A DNA stretch of 64,000 bases from Massilia phosphatilytica. GTDB lineage: Bacteria; Pseudomonadota; Gammaproteobacteria; Burkholderiales; Burkholderiaceae_D. The notes under the pieces were generated by a model. It saw only the letters and a list, made by a program, of their open reading frames with translations, ran no database searches and was not told where the DNA came from. The DNA lies in the NCBI RefSeq assembly GCF_002968015.1, contig NZ_PUIP01000009.1:124001-188000 (forward strand), written 5' to 3'. Below are positions 35,502-43,895 of this stretch, piece after piece. The stretch's first letter is position 1. Each line of letters starts with the position of its first letter. A program made the position numbers and the translations under genes.

Positions 35502-36568
35502 ACTGGACCGTCGTCCCGGCACGCGATTTCGCGCGGCACGCCGCCCGCTGGCAGCGCCTGCACGCGGCCGGTCCGGCATCGCCGCTGCTCGCGGCCGATT
35601 TCGTGCAACCCCTGCTCGACGTGTTCGGCACCGGCCGCGAACTGCTGGCCTGGCACGGCCGTGGAGAAGACACGGCCGCGATGACGATCGTGACGCCCGG
35701 CCGTCCCGGCGTCTGGAACACGTTCCAGCCTGCCCAGGCCCCGGTCGGCCTGTGGCTGCAGCGCGATACCCGGCCCGCCGACGGCCTGCTTGCGGGCCTG
35801 CTGCGCGCCCTGCCCGGCCCCGCGCTGATGCTGGGCCTCACGCAGTGCGACCCGATGCTGATGGCACGCCCGGCAGGCGGCCGCAGCTTCGATTACATCG
35901 AGACGGCGCGCATCACGCTGCAGGGGACCTTCGACGACTACTGGAACGCGCGCGGCAAGAACCTGCGCAACAACCTCAAGAAGCAACGCAACCGCCTGCG
36001 CCAGGACGGCATCGCGCCGCGCCTGGAAATCGTGCGCGATCCCGCGCTCATGGCCGGTGCCGTCGTCGACTATGGCCGGCTGGAGACGAGCGGCTGGAAG
36101 GCTTCCGAAGGCACCGCCGTCGCCGCGGACAACGACCAGGGCCGCTTCTACCGCGCGATGCTGGAAGCGTTCGCGCGGCGCGGCGCGGCCAGCGTCTACC
36201 GCTACTGGTTCGATGGTGCCGCTGGTCCGCACCTGGCCGCGATGGACCTGTGCGTCGAAGGCGGCGGCTGCATCGTGATCCTCAAGACGGCGTACGACGA
36301 GGCGCTCGGCCCGCAGCTGTCGCCAGCCCTCCTGATGCGCGAGGAGGCGACGCGCGACCTGTTCGACGCGGGCCGGTTCGAGCGCATTGAATTCTATGGA
36401 CGGGTGATGGAATGGCACACCCGCTGGACCGACGAGATCCGCACGATGTACCACCTGAACGGTTACCGCTGGCCGCTGCTGGGCCGCCTGCACGCGCTGG
36501 CGGCACGCCGCGCGGGTGCGGTCAGCGTTGCGCCGCCAGCGCCTGCCGCAGCTGCGACAGGCTCATGA
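35498..36568 (+). CDS. GNAT/FemAB-like acyltransferase (second copy type)
   Basis: This 356-residue protein is of the BcsL/CelD-like GNAT group. Landmarks are YWNARGKNLRNNLKKQRNRL in the middle and IVILKTAYDEALGPQLSPALLM, a typical acetyl-CoA-binding block, followed by RIEFYGRVMEWHTRW. The start is a GTG overlapping the aminotransferase stop (GTGA), so the two are translationally coupled. It probably acylates the amino sugar made by its partner (inference from the pairing). Its last 47 bases overlap the convergent deacetylase gene. Confidence 0.75.
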   Translation: MNWTVVPARDFARHAARWQRLHAAGPASPLLAADFVQPLLDVFGTGRELLAWHGRGEDTAAMTIVTPGRPGVWNTFQPAQAPVGLWLQRDTRPADGLLAGLLRALPGPALMLGLTQCDPMLMARPAGGRSFDYIETARITLQGTFDDYWNARGKNLRNNLKKQRNRLRQDGIAPRLEIVRDPALMAGAVVDYGRLETSGWKASEGTAVAADNDQGRFYRAMLEAFARRGAASVYRYWFDGAAGPHLAAMDLCVEGGGCIVILKTAYDEALGPQLSPALLMREEATRDLFDAGRFERIEFYGRVMEWHTRWTDEIRTMYHLNGYRWPLLGRLHALAARRAGAVSVAPPAPAAAATGS

Positions 36569-37532
36569 ACTCGCCGCCGACGCGGTCGCGGAACCATTCA
36601 CAATAATCGTGCACCGTCGTGATCAGGCGTTCCAGGTCCGCCTCGCTGCGCACGTATGGCGTATGGCCCGGCATCATCGACGGGCTGTGATACGTCAGCG
36701 AAAAGACCTGGCAGCCGTCGGCCAGCAACGCATCGGTGAGGCGGCGCATCTCGGCGCCGGACGCCACTTCGGGGCTCAGGCGCACGCGTTCGAGCGCGCG
36801 CGAACGCGCCAGCACGCCGCCGAGCCGCAGGCGCCTTGCCCAGCGGCGCTGGGCGAGGTCGAACAGGCCCGGCCCGACACGGCGCAACCAGCCGCAGTAC
36901 CCGGTCGTGACCGGCAATTCGAGCAACTCGCGCCGCCCCGCCTGGAACCAGAACGGGTGCTCGTCGAAGGTACGGAAATCCGGACCGCCGTCTTCCGTGA
37001 AGGCGCTGTAGGGGACGACGCTCGCATCGACTTCGTAGCCGAGCGAGGCGATCGACTCGGCCGTGTGCGGACCGAGGCCGTAGCGGCCGGCCTTGAACGC
37101 GAGCGGCTGGCGGCCGAAGGCGTCGGCGATGGTCTCGGTGAGCAGGCGCAGCTTGTCGTATTCGAGCTGGCGCGGCAGGTTGCCACCATAGGAATTGAAA
37201 TCCGACAGCGTTTCTTCGTACGGGGGCGAGACCCACGGGTGCAGGTGGGCGCCGATCTCGCAACGCTTCGCATCGAGCAGGCGGCGCAGCGTGGCCACCG
37301 CGGCAGGCGTCGTGGCGACCGGCCAGTCGACCATGTAAGTGGGCACGATGCCGAACTCGTCGAACACGCGCGCATGCATCAGCGGCTGGCTCGCGATCGA
37401 CGTCGTCCCGATCGCACTGCGATTGAACGGCTGGTCCCAGGCGAACTCGCCCTCGGTGTCGACGATGACGAGCAGAACCGGACGCTGTCCGGGTGCCAGT
37501 TGCGCCGGCACATGCTGAGCTTTTCTTAACAT
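36522..37532 (-). CDS. WalW-like polysaccharide deacetylase
   Basis: This 336-residue NodB-fold protein has VLLVIVDTEGEFAWDQPF (DTE motif), EIGAHLHPWVSPPY (metal-binding histidines), FKAGRYGLGPHT (Arg-containing motif) and VFSLTYHSPSMMPG at the end. This order matches WalW-type proteins found in polysaccharide loci. There is no signal peptide. It is transcribed convergently with the aminotransferase/GNAT pair and overlaps the latter by 47 bases, which implies either antisense interference or separate expression timing. Confidence 0.8.
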   Translation of the reverse strand: MLRKAQHVPAQLAPGQRPVLLVIVDTEGEFAWDQPFNRSAIGTTSIASQPLMHARVFDEFGIVPTYMVDWPVATTPAAVATLRRLLDAKRCEIGAHLHPWVSPPYEETLSDFNSYGGNLPRQLEYDKLRLLTETIADAFGRQPLAFKAGRYGLGPHTAESIASLGYEVDASVVPYSAFTEDGGPDFRTFDEHPFWFQAGRRELLELPVTTGYCGWLRRVGPGLFDLAQRRWARRLRLGGVLARSRALERVRLSPEVASGAEMRRLTDALLADGCQVFSLTYHSPSMMPGHTPYVRSEADLERLITTVHDYCEWFRDRVGGEFMSLSQLRQALAAQR

Positions 37533-37866
37533 TACTTGCGTTCTTGCGCCCTATGCCCATGACGTTGCCACGGTAAATATGGCCGTCGGACATTCATATT
37601 GATGCCGTTAAAATGTTGCAATCCTAGCACAACAGCTTATTGTTAAGTATCAACCGTGCGGCAATTGGAACGGTCACGACAACCCATCAGAAAACGTAAC
37701 TGTATTACAACAATCGCGCAAATATGGGGTCGATCATGCGCGCCCGGCTGCTACACTGGCGGTCGAGCTCGCTGTACAAACAGTCATACCGAATCGCCGA
37801 CCTTCATGACGGCATGGCACGACGACGTGCCGGACCGGCCATCCATCCAATCTCCTACCATCCCTC
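37533..37866. other. Divergent spacer between deacetylase and acyltransferase genes
   Basis: This 334-base spacer is AT-rich in its first half (37550-37700). I see no convincing gene. A TTGTGCT-N4-TTGCA sequence on the minus strand (37614-37629) resembles only the -12 half of a sigma-54 promoter. A short inverted repeat GGCACG-ACGA-CGTGCC lies near 37816. Confidence 0.5.
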
Positions 37867-39024
37867 ATGGCATCCGCACCCACCGAGAACCCGGTATCCG
37901 ATTTCAGATTCGATGCCCTGACTTCCCTGCGCGGCATCGCCGCGTTGTGCACGGTGCTGGCGCATCTGATCGTCATCTGGGGCGACGAGTTTCCCGCATT
38001 ACGGGAGAAGTCACTGTTCCGTGATTTTGCCCTGCACACCTACCTCTTCGTGGATTTCTTCTTTGTCCTGAGCGGTTTCGTGATGAGCCATGCGTACGGC
38101 AGGCATTTCGCGCACGCCGTCGGGTTCGGCAGCTACCTGCGGTTCCTGCGCGCCCGGTTTGCGCGCGTCTATCCGCTGCACCTCCTGCTGCTGCTCGTGT
38201 ATGTCGGCCTGGCCGCGATCGGACTCAAACAGGCGCAGGAAAACCCGGACTGGTCGATTACCGCCCACCTGCTGCTACTGCACGCGATGGGATTCTTCAG
38301 CCACACGACATGGAACCAGCCGTCGTGGTCGATCAGCGTCGAATGGTGGACGTATATCGTTTTTCCGTTTGCCGTTCCCCTGGCCCGCCGCTATGTATCG
38401 AAAACCGCGGCGGCCTGCGCGTTGCCGGTCATTCTCGGGTTGTTCGCGTTCCTGGCCATGCATTTCGGCAGCGCCAATCTGACGGTGGGCTTCGCATTCT
38501 TCCGGTGCCTGATCGGATTTTCCGCTGGCGCCTGCCTGTATGCGATCGTCCGGTACTGGCGTACGGCATCGTTCACCCGTCCCGCCACCAACGGCGCCCT
38601 GGTCGCGGTCTTCCTGATCCTGTTGTTCGTGCCGTCGCCGTATGCCGACATGCTCGCCTTCGTGTGTTTTTGCGCGCTCGTATACGCTGCCAGCATGGGT
38701 AACGGCGGCGGCCATTGGCTACATCACCCGGTATTGATCTGGATTGGCGACATCTCGTATTCGATCTACCTGTGGCACAGCCTGCTGCTGCACGTATTTG
38801 CGAAAGCATTGGGTGCGGCCGGACGTGCACTCCCGTTCGCGCACGATCACCAGGTCCTGTTCTTCCTGGCCGGGCTCGTCGTCTTCGAAATCGCCCTCCT
38901 CGTGTTGGCGCACCTGAGCTACCGGCTCATCGAATTGCCGCTGCGGACATTCCTGGGTCCGCAAAAAACCGGCGCGAAGCATGCGGGATCGCCAGGCGCG
39001 CACGTTACAAATGTTGCAGTTTAG
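37867..39024 (+). CDS. Acyltransferase 3-family membrane protein (third of three)
   Basis: This 385-residue polytopic protein has FDALTSLRGIAALCTVLAHL (RGIAAxxVxxxH), DFFFVLSGFVMSHAYG, RARFARVYPLH and WSISVEWWTYI, which together are the full acyltransferase 3 signature. About ten helices end with LVVFEIALLVLAHLSYRLIELPLR. It should O-acylate extracytoplasmic glycan. It is divergent from the WalW-like gene and upstream of a glycosyltransferase. Confidence 0.88.
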   Translation: MASAPTENPVSDFRFDALTSLRGIAALCTVLAHLIVIWGDEFPALREKSLFRDFALHTYLFVDFFFVLSGFVMSHAYGRHFAHAVGFGSYLRFLRARFARVYPLHLLLLLVYVGLAAIGLKQAQENPDWSITAHLLLLHAMGFFSHTTWNQPSWSISVEWWTYIVFPFAVPLARRYVSKTAAACALPVILGLFAFLAMHFGSANLTVGFAFFRCLIGFSAGACLYAIVRYWRTASFTRPATNGALVAVFLILLFVPSPYADMLAFVCFCALVYAASMGNGGGHWLHHPVLIWIGDISYSIYLWHSLLLHVFAKALGAAGRALPFAHDHQVLFFLAGLVVFEIALLVLAHLSYRLIELPLRTFLGPQKTGAKHAGSPGAHVTNVAV

Positions 39025-39041
39025 ATAGCTTATCAATAGGC

Positions 39042-39047
39042 TATAAT
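39042..39047 (+). promoter_or_regulatory. Possible -10 element before the GT4 gene
   Basis: A perfect TATAAT lies 65 bases before the ATG in the short gap after the acyltransferase gene. The hexamer 17 bp upstream (GTTTAG) is a poor -35, so the promoter is only a candidate. Confidence 0.3.
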
Positions 39048-39111
39048 TTCGCGCCGGTGTTGTCAAAGTGAAACTAATGCCGGCGCAGCAGCGCGAGCTA
39101 TCGTTTCATTC

Positions 39112-40269
39112 ATGCCGGAGAACAGGGTGCCCCCAGCGGACAAGCCAGGAATCGTATTCACGATGCGTTATCCCGACGATACGGGATACGTATGGAATTT
39201 CACGGCCGCCGTGCGCGACCGGGCGAGTGCCGACCTGCGCGAACGGGCGAACGTGTACATGGCGTTTCCCAAGCTGTCCGGCAATCCCAGCTACCAGCCG
39301 AAGAACCTGCAACCCGTTGAGCTGGATTGCTACGACACGACGCCGGCCGGGCGGGCCGCGATCGAACAATTCGTGCGCACCCATAACGTGAAAGTCATGG
39401 TGTTCATGAGCGCGCTGTCGAGTACCGTATGCCTGGACCTGCTGCGCCGCCTGGGCGTACGTACGATCAACACGGAAAACGACAGCTTCGACCCGCGCCA
39501 GCGCGACGGCGCGGCCAAGAAAATCGCGAAATTCCTGGTGCGGCGCGTGCTGCGCATGCAACAGCACGACCTGCACCTGGCCAATTCCGTCGCCCAGGAA
39601 CAGTTTCTGCTGAACTATCAGAAACTTCCGCGCAACAAGGTGATCCTGATGCGCAATTCGGTCGATTCCGTCAAGTTCCATCCGGGCGACCGCGTCGCCG
39701 CGCGCGCCAGGCTGGGCCTGGACCAGGACCGTTTCTGGATCCTGGCTGTCTCGCAGGCGCGCCCGGAAAAGCGCGTGGACCGTTTATTACAGGTGGTGCG
39801 CGACGTCATCGATGCCCGTCCGGACCAGCGCATCGGTTTCATTTACGTCGGCGACGGCCCGCCGGCCGTGGAGTGGAAACAGCGCGCGCACGAACTCGGC
39901 CTGGACGACGTGTGCGTGTTCGCCGGCCGCCAGGACGATCTCGTGCCGTACTACCGCGCCGCCGACCTGCTCGTGCACGCGGCCGAGCGCGAAAGCTTCG
40001 GCAATGCGGTCGTCGAAGCCATGGCCTGCGGCATTCCCGTCGTCGCGAGCGCGGCGCTGGGACCGAAGGAGATTATCCTCGACGGCAAGACCGGCGCCGT
40101 GATCGGCCTGGACGATTTCGCGGGCTTCACGCAGGCCGTGTTGCGCTATGTCGACGATCCGGAAATGACAAAAATGCACGGAAACAACGCGCGTGCGCAC
40201 GTCGATACCGCATATAATGTTGTGCGTCAAAGCAAGGAGTTCGCCGCACATATCGCGCGGTTCCTATAA
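39112..40269 (+). CDS. GT4-family glycosyltransferase
   Basis: This 385-residue GT-B enzyme has an N-terminal lobe of about 180 residues. The donor lobe has ILAVSQARPEKRVDRLL, FVYVGDGPP-like FIYVGDGPPAVEWK, and ESFGNAVVEAMACGIPVVAS with the E-x7-E catalytic motif. It is probably a retaining transferase for the lipid-linked repeat unit. The gene follows a candidate -10 element and precedes a GT-A-like gene by 55 bases, likely in one operon with the flippase and carrier protein downstream. Confidence 0.88.
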   Translation: MPENRVPPADKPGIVFTMRYPDDTGYVWNFTAAVRDRASADLRERANVYMAFPKLSGNPSYQPKNLQPVELDCYDTTPAGRAAIEQFVRTHNVKVMVFMSALSSTVCLDLLRRLGVRTINTENDSFDPRQRDGAAKKIAKFLVRRVLRMQQHDLHLANSVAQEQFLLNYQKLPRNKVILMRNSVDSVKFHPGDRVAARARLGLDQDRFWILAVSQARPEKRVDRLLQVVRDVIDARPDQRIGFIYVGDGPPAVEWKQRAHELGLDDVCVFAGRQDDLVPYYRAADLLVHAAERESFGNAVVEAMACGIPVVASAALGPKEIILDGKTGAVIGLDDFAGFTQAVLRYVDDPEMTKMHGNNARAHVDTAYNVVRQSKEFAAHIARFL

Positions 40270-40324
40270 TCGCCCAGCAAACGCGTGCTTTGAATTTGAT
40301 CAGCAGAAAAGGGAGTCCAGAGGA

Positions 40325-41248
40325 ATGTCTTTAGTCGAGAGGGTGGTCCAGCGCATCAGGCGAGACTATTTCCGATGGCAGTACCAGAAAGTCGCACGCC
40401 AGATCCTGGACACCCGCCCGGTCAAGCGCGGCGACCTGCCCTTTACGCTGCTGTCGATGGTGCACCAGCGCGATGTGCATTCCTACCTGGTCGCGGTCAA
40501 ATCGTTTACGCATTTCCTGAATCCGTCCCGCATCGTCGTCGTGTGCGATCCGTCGATCGACGAGAACGACCGCGCGGTGCTGAAGCACCATCTGCCGCAC
40601 GTGATCCTGCGCGAGGCGCATGAATTCACCCATCCGGACATCCCGCGCGGCGGTACCTGGGAGCGCCTGTTCGCGATTTCCGGCTATGCGCTGGACAGCT
40701 ACGTCATCCAGCTGGATGCCGACACGCTGACCATGCAGCCGATCCCCGAAGTCCTGCAAGCCATCCAGACCGGCGCCGGCTTCGTGCTGGGCGAAATCCC
40801 GGACACGCCGATCCGCCCGCTGGACGCCGTGCGCGCCCACGCGCTGCCGAAGGTGAAGCCGGGCGCGCACATCCAGACGCTGTCGGAAGCCGAGATGGTC
40901 AACGTCGGCCTGCCGGGCGATGCCCGCTACGTGCGCGGCTGCTCCGGCTTCACGGGTTTTCCGCCGTCGGCGACGATGCGCGACAACCTGCTCGACTTCT
41001 CGCGCCGCATGACGGGCAAGCTGGGCCAGGACTGGACGCGCTGGGGCACCGAACAGGTGACCTCGAACTATCTGGTGGCGAACGCGTTTGCCACGAAATC
41101 CCTGCCGTTCCCCAAATACGGTACCCCCGACTGCGCTACGGCGGAGACGGCGTTTTTCCACTTCATCGGGCCGATGCGCTTCATCAACAATAAGTACAAG
41201 ACGACGTCGCGCCAGGCCATCCATCTGATCTCCAACGCGCCGGCCTGA
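40325..41248 (+). CDS. Putative GT-A-type glycosyltransferase
   Basis: This 307-residue protein has a GT-A-like arrangement. The pattern RIVVVCDPSIDENDRAVL looks like the nucleotide-binding half, and YVIQLDADTLTMQPIPEV contains a DAD triad suited to metal-donor binding. The acceptor half has RGCSGFTGFPPS and a late FHFIGPMRF, similar to glycogenin/GT8- or capsule-type enzymes. I cannot place it in a numbered family. The ATG with AGAGG is preferred over an upstream in-frame start overlapping the previous gene. It precedes the flippase gene by 35 bases. Confidence 0.55.
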   Translation: MSLVERVVQRIRRDYFRWQYQKVARQILDTRPVKRGDLPFTLLSMVHQRDVHSYLVAVKSFTHFLNPSRIVVVCDPSIDENDRAVLKHHLPHVILREAHEFTHPDIPRGGTWERLFAISGYALDSYVIQLDADTLTMQPIPEVLQAIQTGAGFVLGEIPDTPIRPLDAVRAHALPKVKPGAHIQTLSEAEMVNVGLPGDARYVRGCSGFTGFPPSATMRDNLLDFSRRMTGKLGQDWTRWGTEQVTSNYLVANAFATKSLPFPKYGTPDCATAETAFFHFIGPMRFINNKYKTTSRQAIHLISNAPA

Positions 41249-41283
41249 TACCCGGCGCGTTTCTCTCTCCCGGTCGCCCTGTC

Positions 41284-42744
41284 ATGGCAGATTTGCGTCG
41301 TTCGCTGATCATCAACTTCTTTGCGACTTCGGGCACCAAGGTCCTGCAGTTCATCGTCAGCATCCTGCTGGCCCGGATCCTGAGCCCGAGCGAGATCGGC
41401 ATCTATTCGATGACGGTCGTGTTCGTGAACTTCGCCCAGGTGTTCCGCGACTTCGGCGTCAGCTTTTACCTGCAGCGCGAACCTGATCTCGACAACGACA
41501 AGATCCGCTCGGCCACCGGCGTCGTGTTCACGACGTCCTGGATCATCGCGACCGTCCTGTTCGCGGCCAGCGGCTGGCTCGGCACCTGGTTCAAGGAACC
41601 GGGTATCGTGCCCGTGATGCGCGTGCTGGCCATCGGCTTCGTGTTCATCCCGTTCGGCACCGTCACCGGCGCCCTGCTCGCCCGTAACTACGAGGCCGAG
41701 AAGCAGGCCATCGTGCACGTCGTCGGCACCGTATGCTTCTGCGCCAGCACCCTGATCATGGGCGAGATGGGCTTCGGCGCCATGTCGATGGCGTACGGTA
41801 ACCTGATCAACATCCTCGCCTGCGGCATCGCCTACATCCCGCTGCGTCCGAAAGGCATGCCGTGGCTGCCGGGCTTCCGCCACTGGAAGAGCGTCGCCCA
41901 TTTCGGCGTCGGCTCGCTGGTGACGAACTGCGCGACGACGCTCAACAACTCGATTCCCGACATCCTCCTCGGCAAACTGGGCTCGGCGCGCCACGTGGGC
42001 CTCCTGAGCCGCGCGAATTCCACCGTATCGATCTTCGGCTACGTGGCCGGTTCGACGATGAACTATGGCGCCGTCCCTTACCTCGCCCAGACGTATCACC
42101 GCGGCGAATCGCTGGCGCCGATCCTGGCCCGCTCGGCGCTGCTGCTGACGGGCATCGGCTGGACCGCGCTGGCGCTGACGGGCGTGCTGGGCCAGGACAT
42201 CGTCACGATGCTGTACGGCGCGCGCTGGATCGAGTGCGTACCGGCGATCGTCCCGCTCGTGCTGGCGGCCTTCATCACGCTGGCCTTCAACTACGTCCCG
42301 ATGGCGGTGACGGCGATCGGCCGTCCCTACCTGAGCGCCTTTCCGGTCGTCGTCACCCTGGCGACCCGGATCCTGTTCGGCGTGCTGCTGTTCGACGGCA
42401 GCCTGAACGGATTCGCGTGGGCGCTGTTCTTCGCGACGGTCGCCAGCGCCCCCGTCACCGCGATCCAGCAGAGCCGGTATTTCGGCCTCACGACCGCCAT
42501 GATGCTGCGCGCCCTGCTGCCCAGCGCCATCGTGGCGGCGGGCACCGGCGCCGTCGCGTGGCTGCTGGCGCTGCTGCTGCCGGCGTCCCTCCCGGCGATG
42601 GCGCGGCTGCTCGTGATGATGCTGCCGCTGGCCCTGACCTGGTACCTGCTGTTGCGCGCCACCCGCCACGAACTGGTGGGCGAAGTGCACCGCCTGGCCG
42701 CTCCGTTGAAGGCCCGGCTGGCCCTGTTGCGGGCAAATGTATAA
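41284..42744 (+). CDS. Wzx-like oligosaccharide flippase
   Basis: This 486-residue protein has about 12-14 hydrophobic helices and opens RRSLIINFFATSGTKVLQFIVSILLARIL, the MATE/PST transporter start typical of Wzx flippases. The loop SPSEIGIYSMTVVFVNFAQVFRDFG is also characteristic. It would flip the lipid-linked repeat unit to the periplasmic face for the Wzy-like protein at 24097. It is the only visible flippase in the window. Confidence 0.88.
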   Translation: MADLRRSLIINFFATSGTKVLQFIVSILLARILSPSEIGIYSMTVVFVNFAQVFRDFGVSFYLQREPDLDNDKIRSATGVVFTTSWIIATVLFAASGWLGTWFKEPGIVPVMRVLAIGFVFIPFGTVTGALLARNYEAEKQAIVHVVGTVCFCASTLIMGEMGFGAMSMAYGNLINILACGIAYIPLRPKGMPWLPGFRHWKSVAHFGVGSLVTNCATTLNNSIPDILLGKLGSARHVGLLSRANSTVSIFGYVAGSTMNYGAVPYLAQTYHRGESLAPILARSALLLTGIGWTALALTGVLGQDIVTMLYGARWIECVPAIVPLVLAAFITLAFNYVPMAVTAIGRPYLSAFPVVVTLATRILFGVLLFDGSLNGFAWALFFATVASAPVTAIQQSRYFGLTTAMMLRALLPSAIVAAGTGAVAWLLALLLPASLPAMARLLVMMLPLALTWYLLLRATRHELVGEVHRLAAPLKARLALLRANV

Positions 42745-42786
42745 TCGACCGCTCGCCCCATCGTGGCGTGGCGCTTAATGGACCGA

Positions 42787-43047
42787 ATGACCAACATGAC
42801 GTATCTCGACGAAGTCAAAGCGACCCTGATCGACGTGCTGAGCCTGGGCGACGCCGGCCAGCGCCTGAACGCCGATTCCCCCCTGCTGGGCAGCCTGCCC
42901 GAGCTCGACTCGATGGCTGTCGTCAGCCTGATCGGCGCCCTCGAAGAGCGCTTCGGCATCGCCGTCGACGACGACGACCTGAGCGCCAGCACCTTCGAAA
43001 CCCTCGGCAGCCTGGCCGATTTCGTGGCCGCGAAACGCGCCGAATGA
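42787..43047 (+). CDS. Acyl carrier protein, exosortase A-associated
   Basis: This small acidic protein of about 86 residues has the carrier-protein motif PELDSMAVV, where Ser is the predicted phosphopantetheine site, and helix 3 EERFGIAVDDDD. It is the natural thioester partner for the AMP-forming ligase at 27859 and the PLP decarboxylase at 26633. The start is ambiguous: GTG at 42763 and ATGs at 42778, 42787 and 42796 are in frame, and none has a strong ribosome site. The stop overlaps the next gene's start (ATGA), so it is coupled with the hydrolases. Confidence 0.85.
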   Translation: MTNMTYLDEVKATLIDVLSLGDAGQRLNADSPLLGSLPELDSMAVVSLIGALEERFGIAVDDDDLSASTFETLGSLADFVAAKRAE

Positions 43048-43895
43048 CACCGGACCGGGCCGAGGTGGACACGGAACCGTTCTTCCTCGGCAGCGGCGCG
43101 GAGCGGCGCTTCTGCCTGTTCCACCGGCCCGCCGGCGCCTGCCGCGGCGCGGTCCTGTACGTGCCGCCGTTCGCCGAAGAACTCAACCGCACCCGCCGCA
43201 TGGCCGCCCTCGGCGCGCGCCGCCTGGCCGCGCACGGCTATGGCGTGCTGCAGATCGACCTGCTCGGCACCGGCGACAGCGCCGGCGACTTCGCGGACGC
43301 CCGTTGGGACCTGTGGAAGCAGGACCTGGACACGGGCGCCGCCTGGCTGCGCGCGCGCCTCGATGCCCCGCTCACGCTGTGGGGCCTGCGCCTCGGCGCC
43401 CTGCTTGCGCTCGACCATGCGCGCACGACGAACATCCCGCTCGCGCCCATGCTGCTGTGGCAACCGGTGAGCGCTGGATCCACGTACCTGACCCAGTTCC
43501 TGCGCCTGCGCACGGCGAACGCCATGCTGGGCGAAGATGCGGCCGCGCAGAGCGGCACGAAAGCCTTGCGCGCGGCGCTGCAGGCCGGGGAGACGCTCGA
43601 AATCGCCGGCTACGATCTCACGCCCGAACTCGCGCGCGCCATCGATACCCTCCCCGCGCCCGACGTCCTGACGCCGCCCGTGCCCGTGCACTGGTTCGAG
43701 GTGCTCGGCGCGCCGGGCCAGGCGCCCGGGCCGGCAGCTGCGCGCGTCAAGGCGACCTGGGAAGCGCACGGCACACAGCTGCATGTGCACACGGTGACGG
43801 GCGCGCCGTTCTGGGCCACGACGGGCATCTCGACCTGCCCCGCCTTGCTCGACGCGACCGTCGGCGCCATCGAGGAGCGCGCCCATGTCGTATGA
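43044..43895 (+). CDS. Alpha/beta hydrolase 2, exosortase A-associated (TIGR03101-like)
   Basis: This 283-residue alpha/beta-hydrolase-fold protein has the oxyanion region YVPPFAEELNRTRRM, the core strand GYGVLQIDLLGTGDS and, at the nucleophile elbow, LWGLRLGALLAL. The elbow reads G-x-R-x-G, so the usual Ser, Cys or Asp nucleophile is replaced by Arg. It may be a non-catalytic or atypical member, perhaps a partner of the following hydrolase. It is translationally coupled to the carrier protein and overlaps hydrolase 1 by 11 bases. Confidence 0.8.
   Translation: MTPDRAEVDTEPFFLGSGAERRFCLFHRPAGACRGAVLYVPPFAEELNRTRRMAALGARRLAAHGYGVLQIDLLGTGDSAGDFADARWDLWKQDLDTGAAWLRARLDAPLTLWGLRLGALLALDHARTTNIPLAPMLLWQPVSAGSTYLTQFLRLRTANAMLGEDAAAQSGTKALRAALQAGETLEIAGYDLTPELARAIDTLPAPDVLTPPVPVHWFEVLGAPGQAPGPAAARVKATWEAHGTQLHVHTVTGAPFWATTGISTCPALLDATVGAIEERAHVV

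Noticed and set aside
37614..37629. Minus-strand TTGTGCT-N4-TTGCA before the WalW-like gene
   Set aside because: Perfect -12 but the invariant GG of the -24 box is broken. Similar one-base failures occur near 51230 and 52727.
37816..37831. Inverted repeat GGCACG-ACGA-CGTGCC as an operator
   Set aside because: Only six bp, in GC-rich DNA where such repeats occur by chance, with no second copy.
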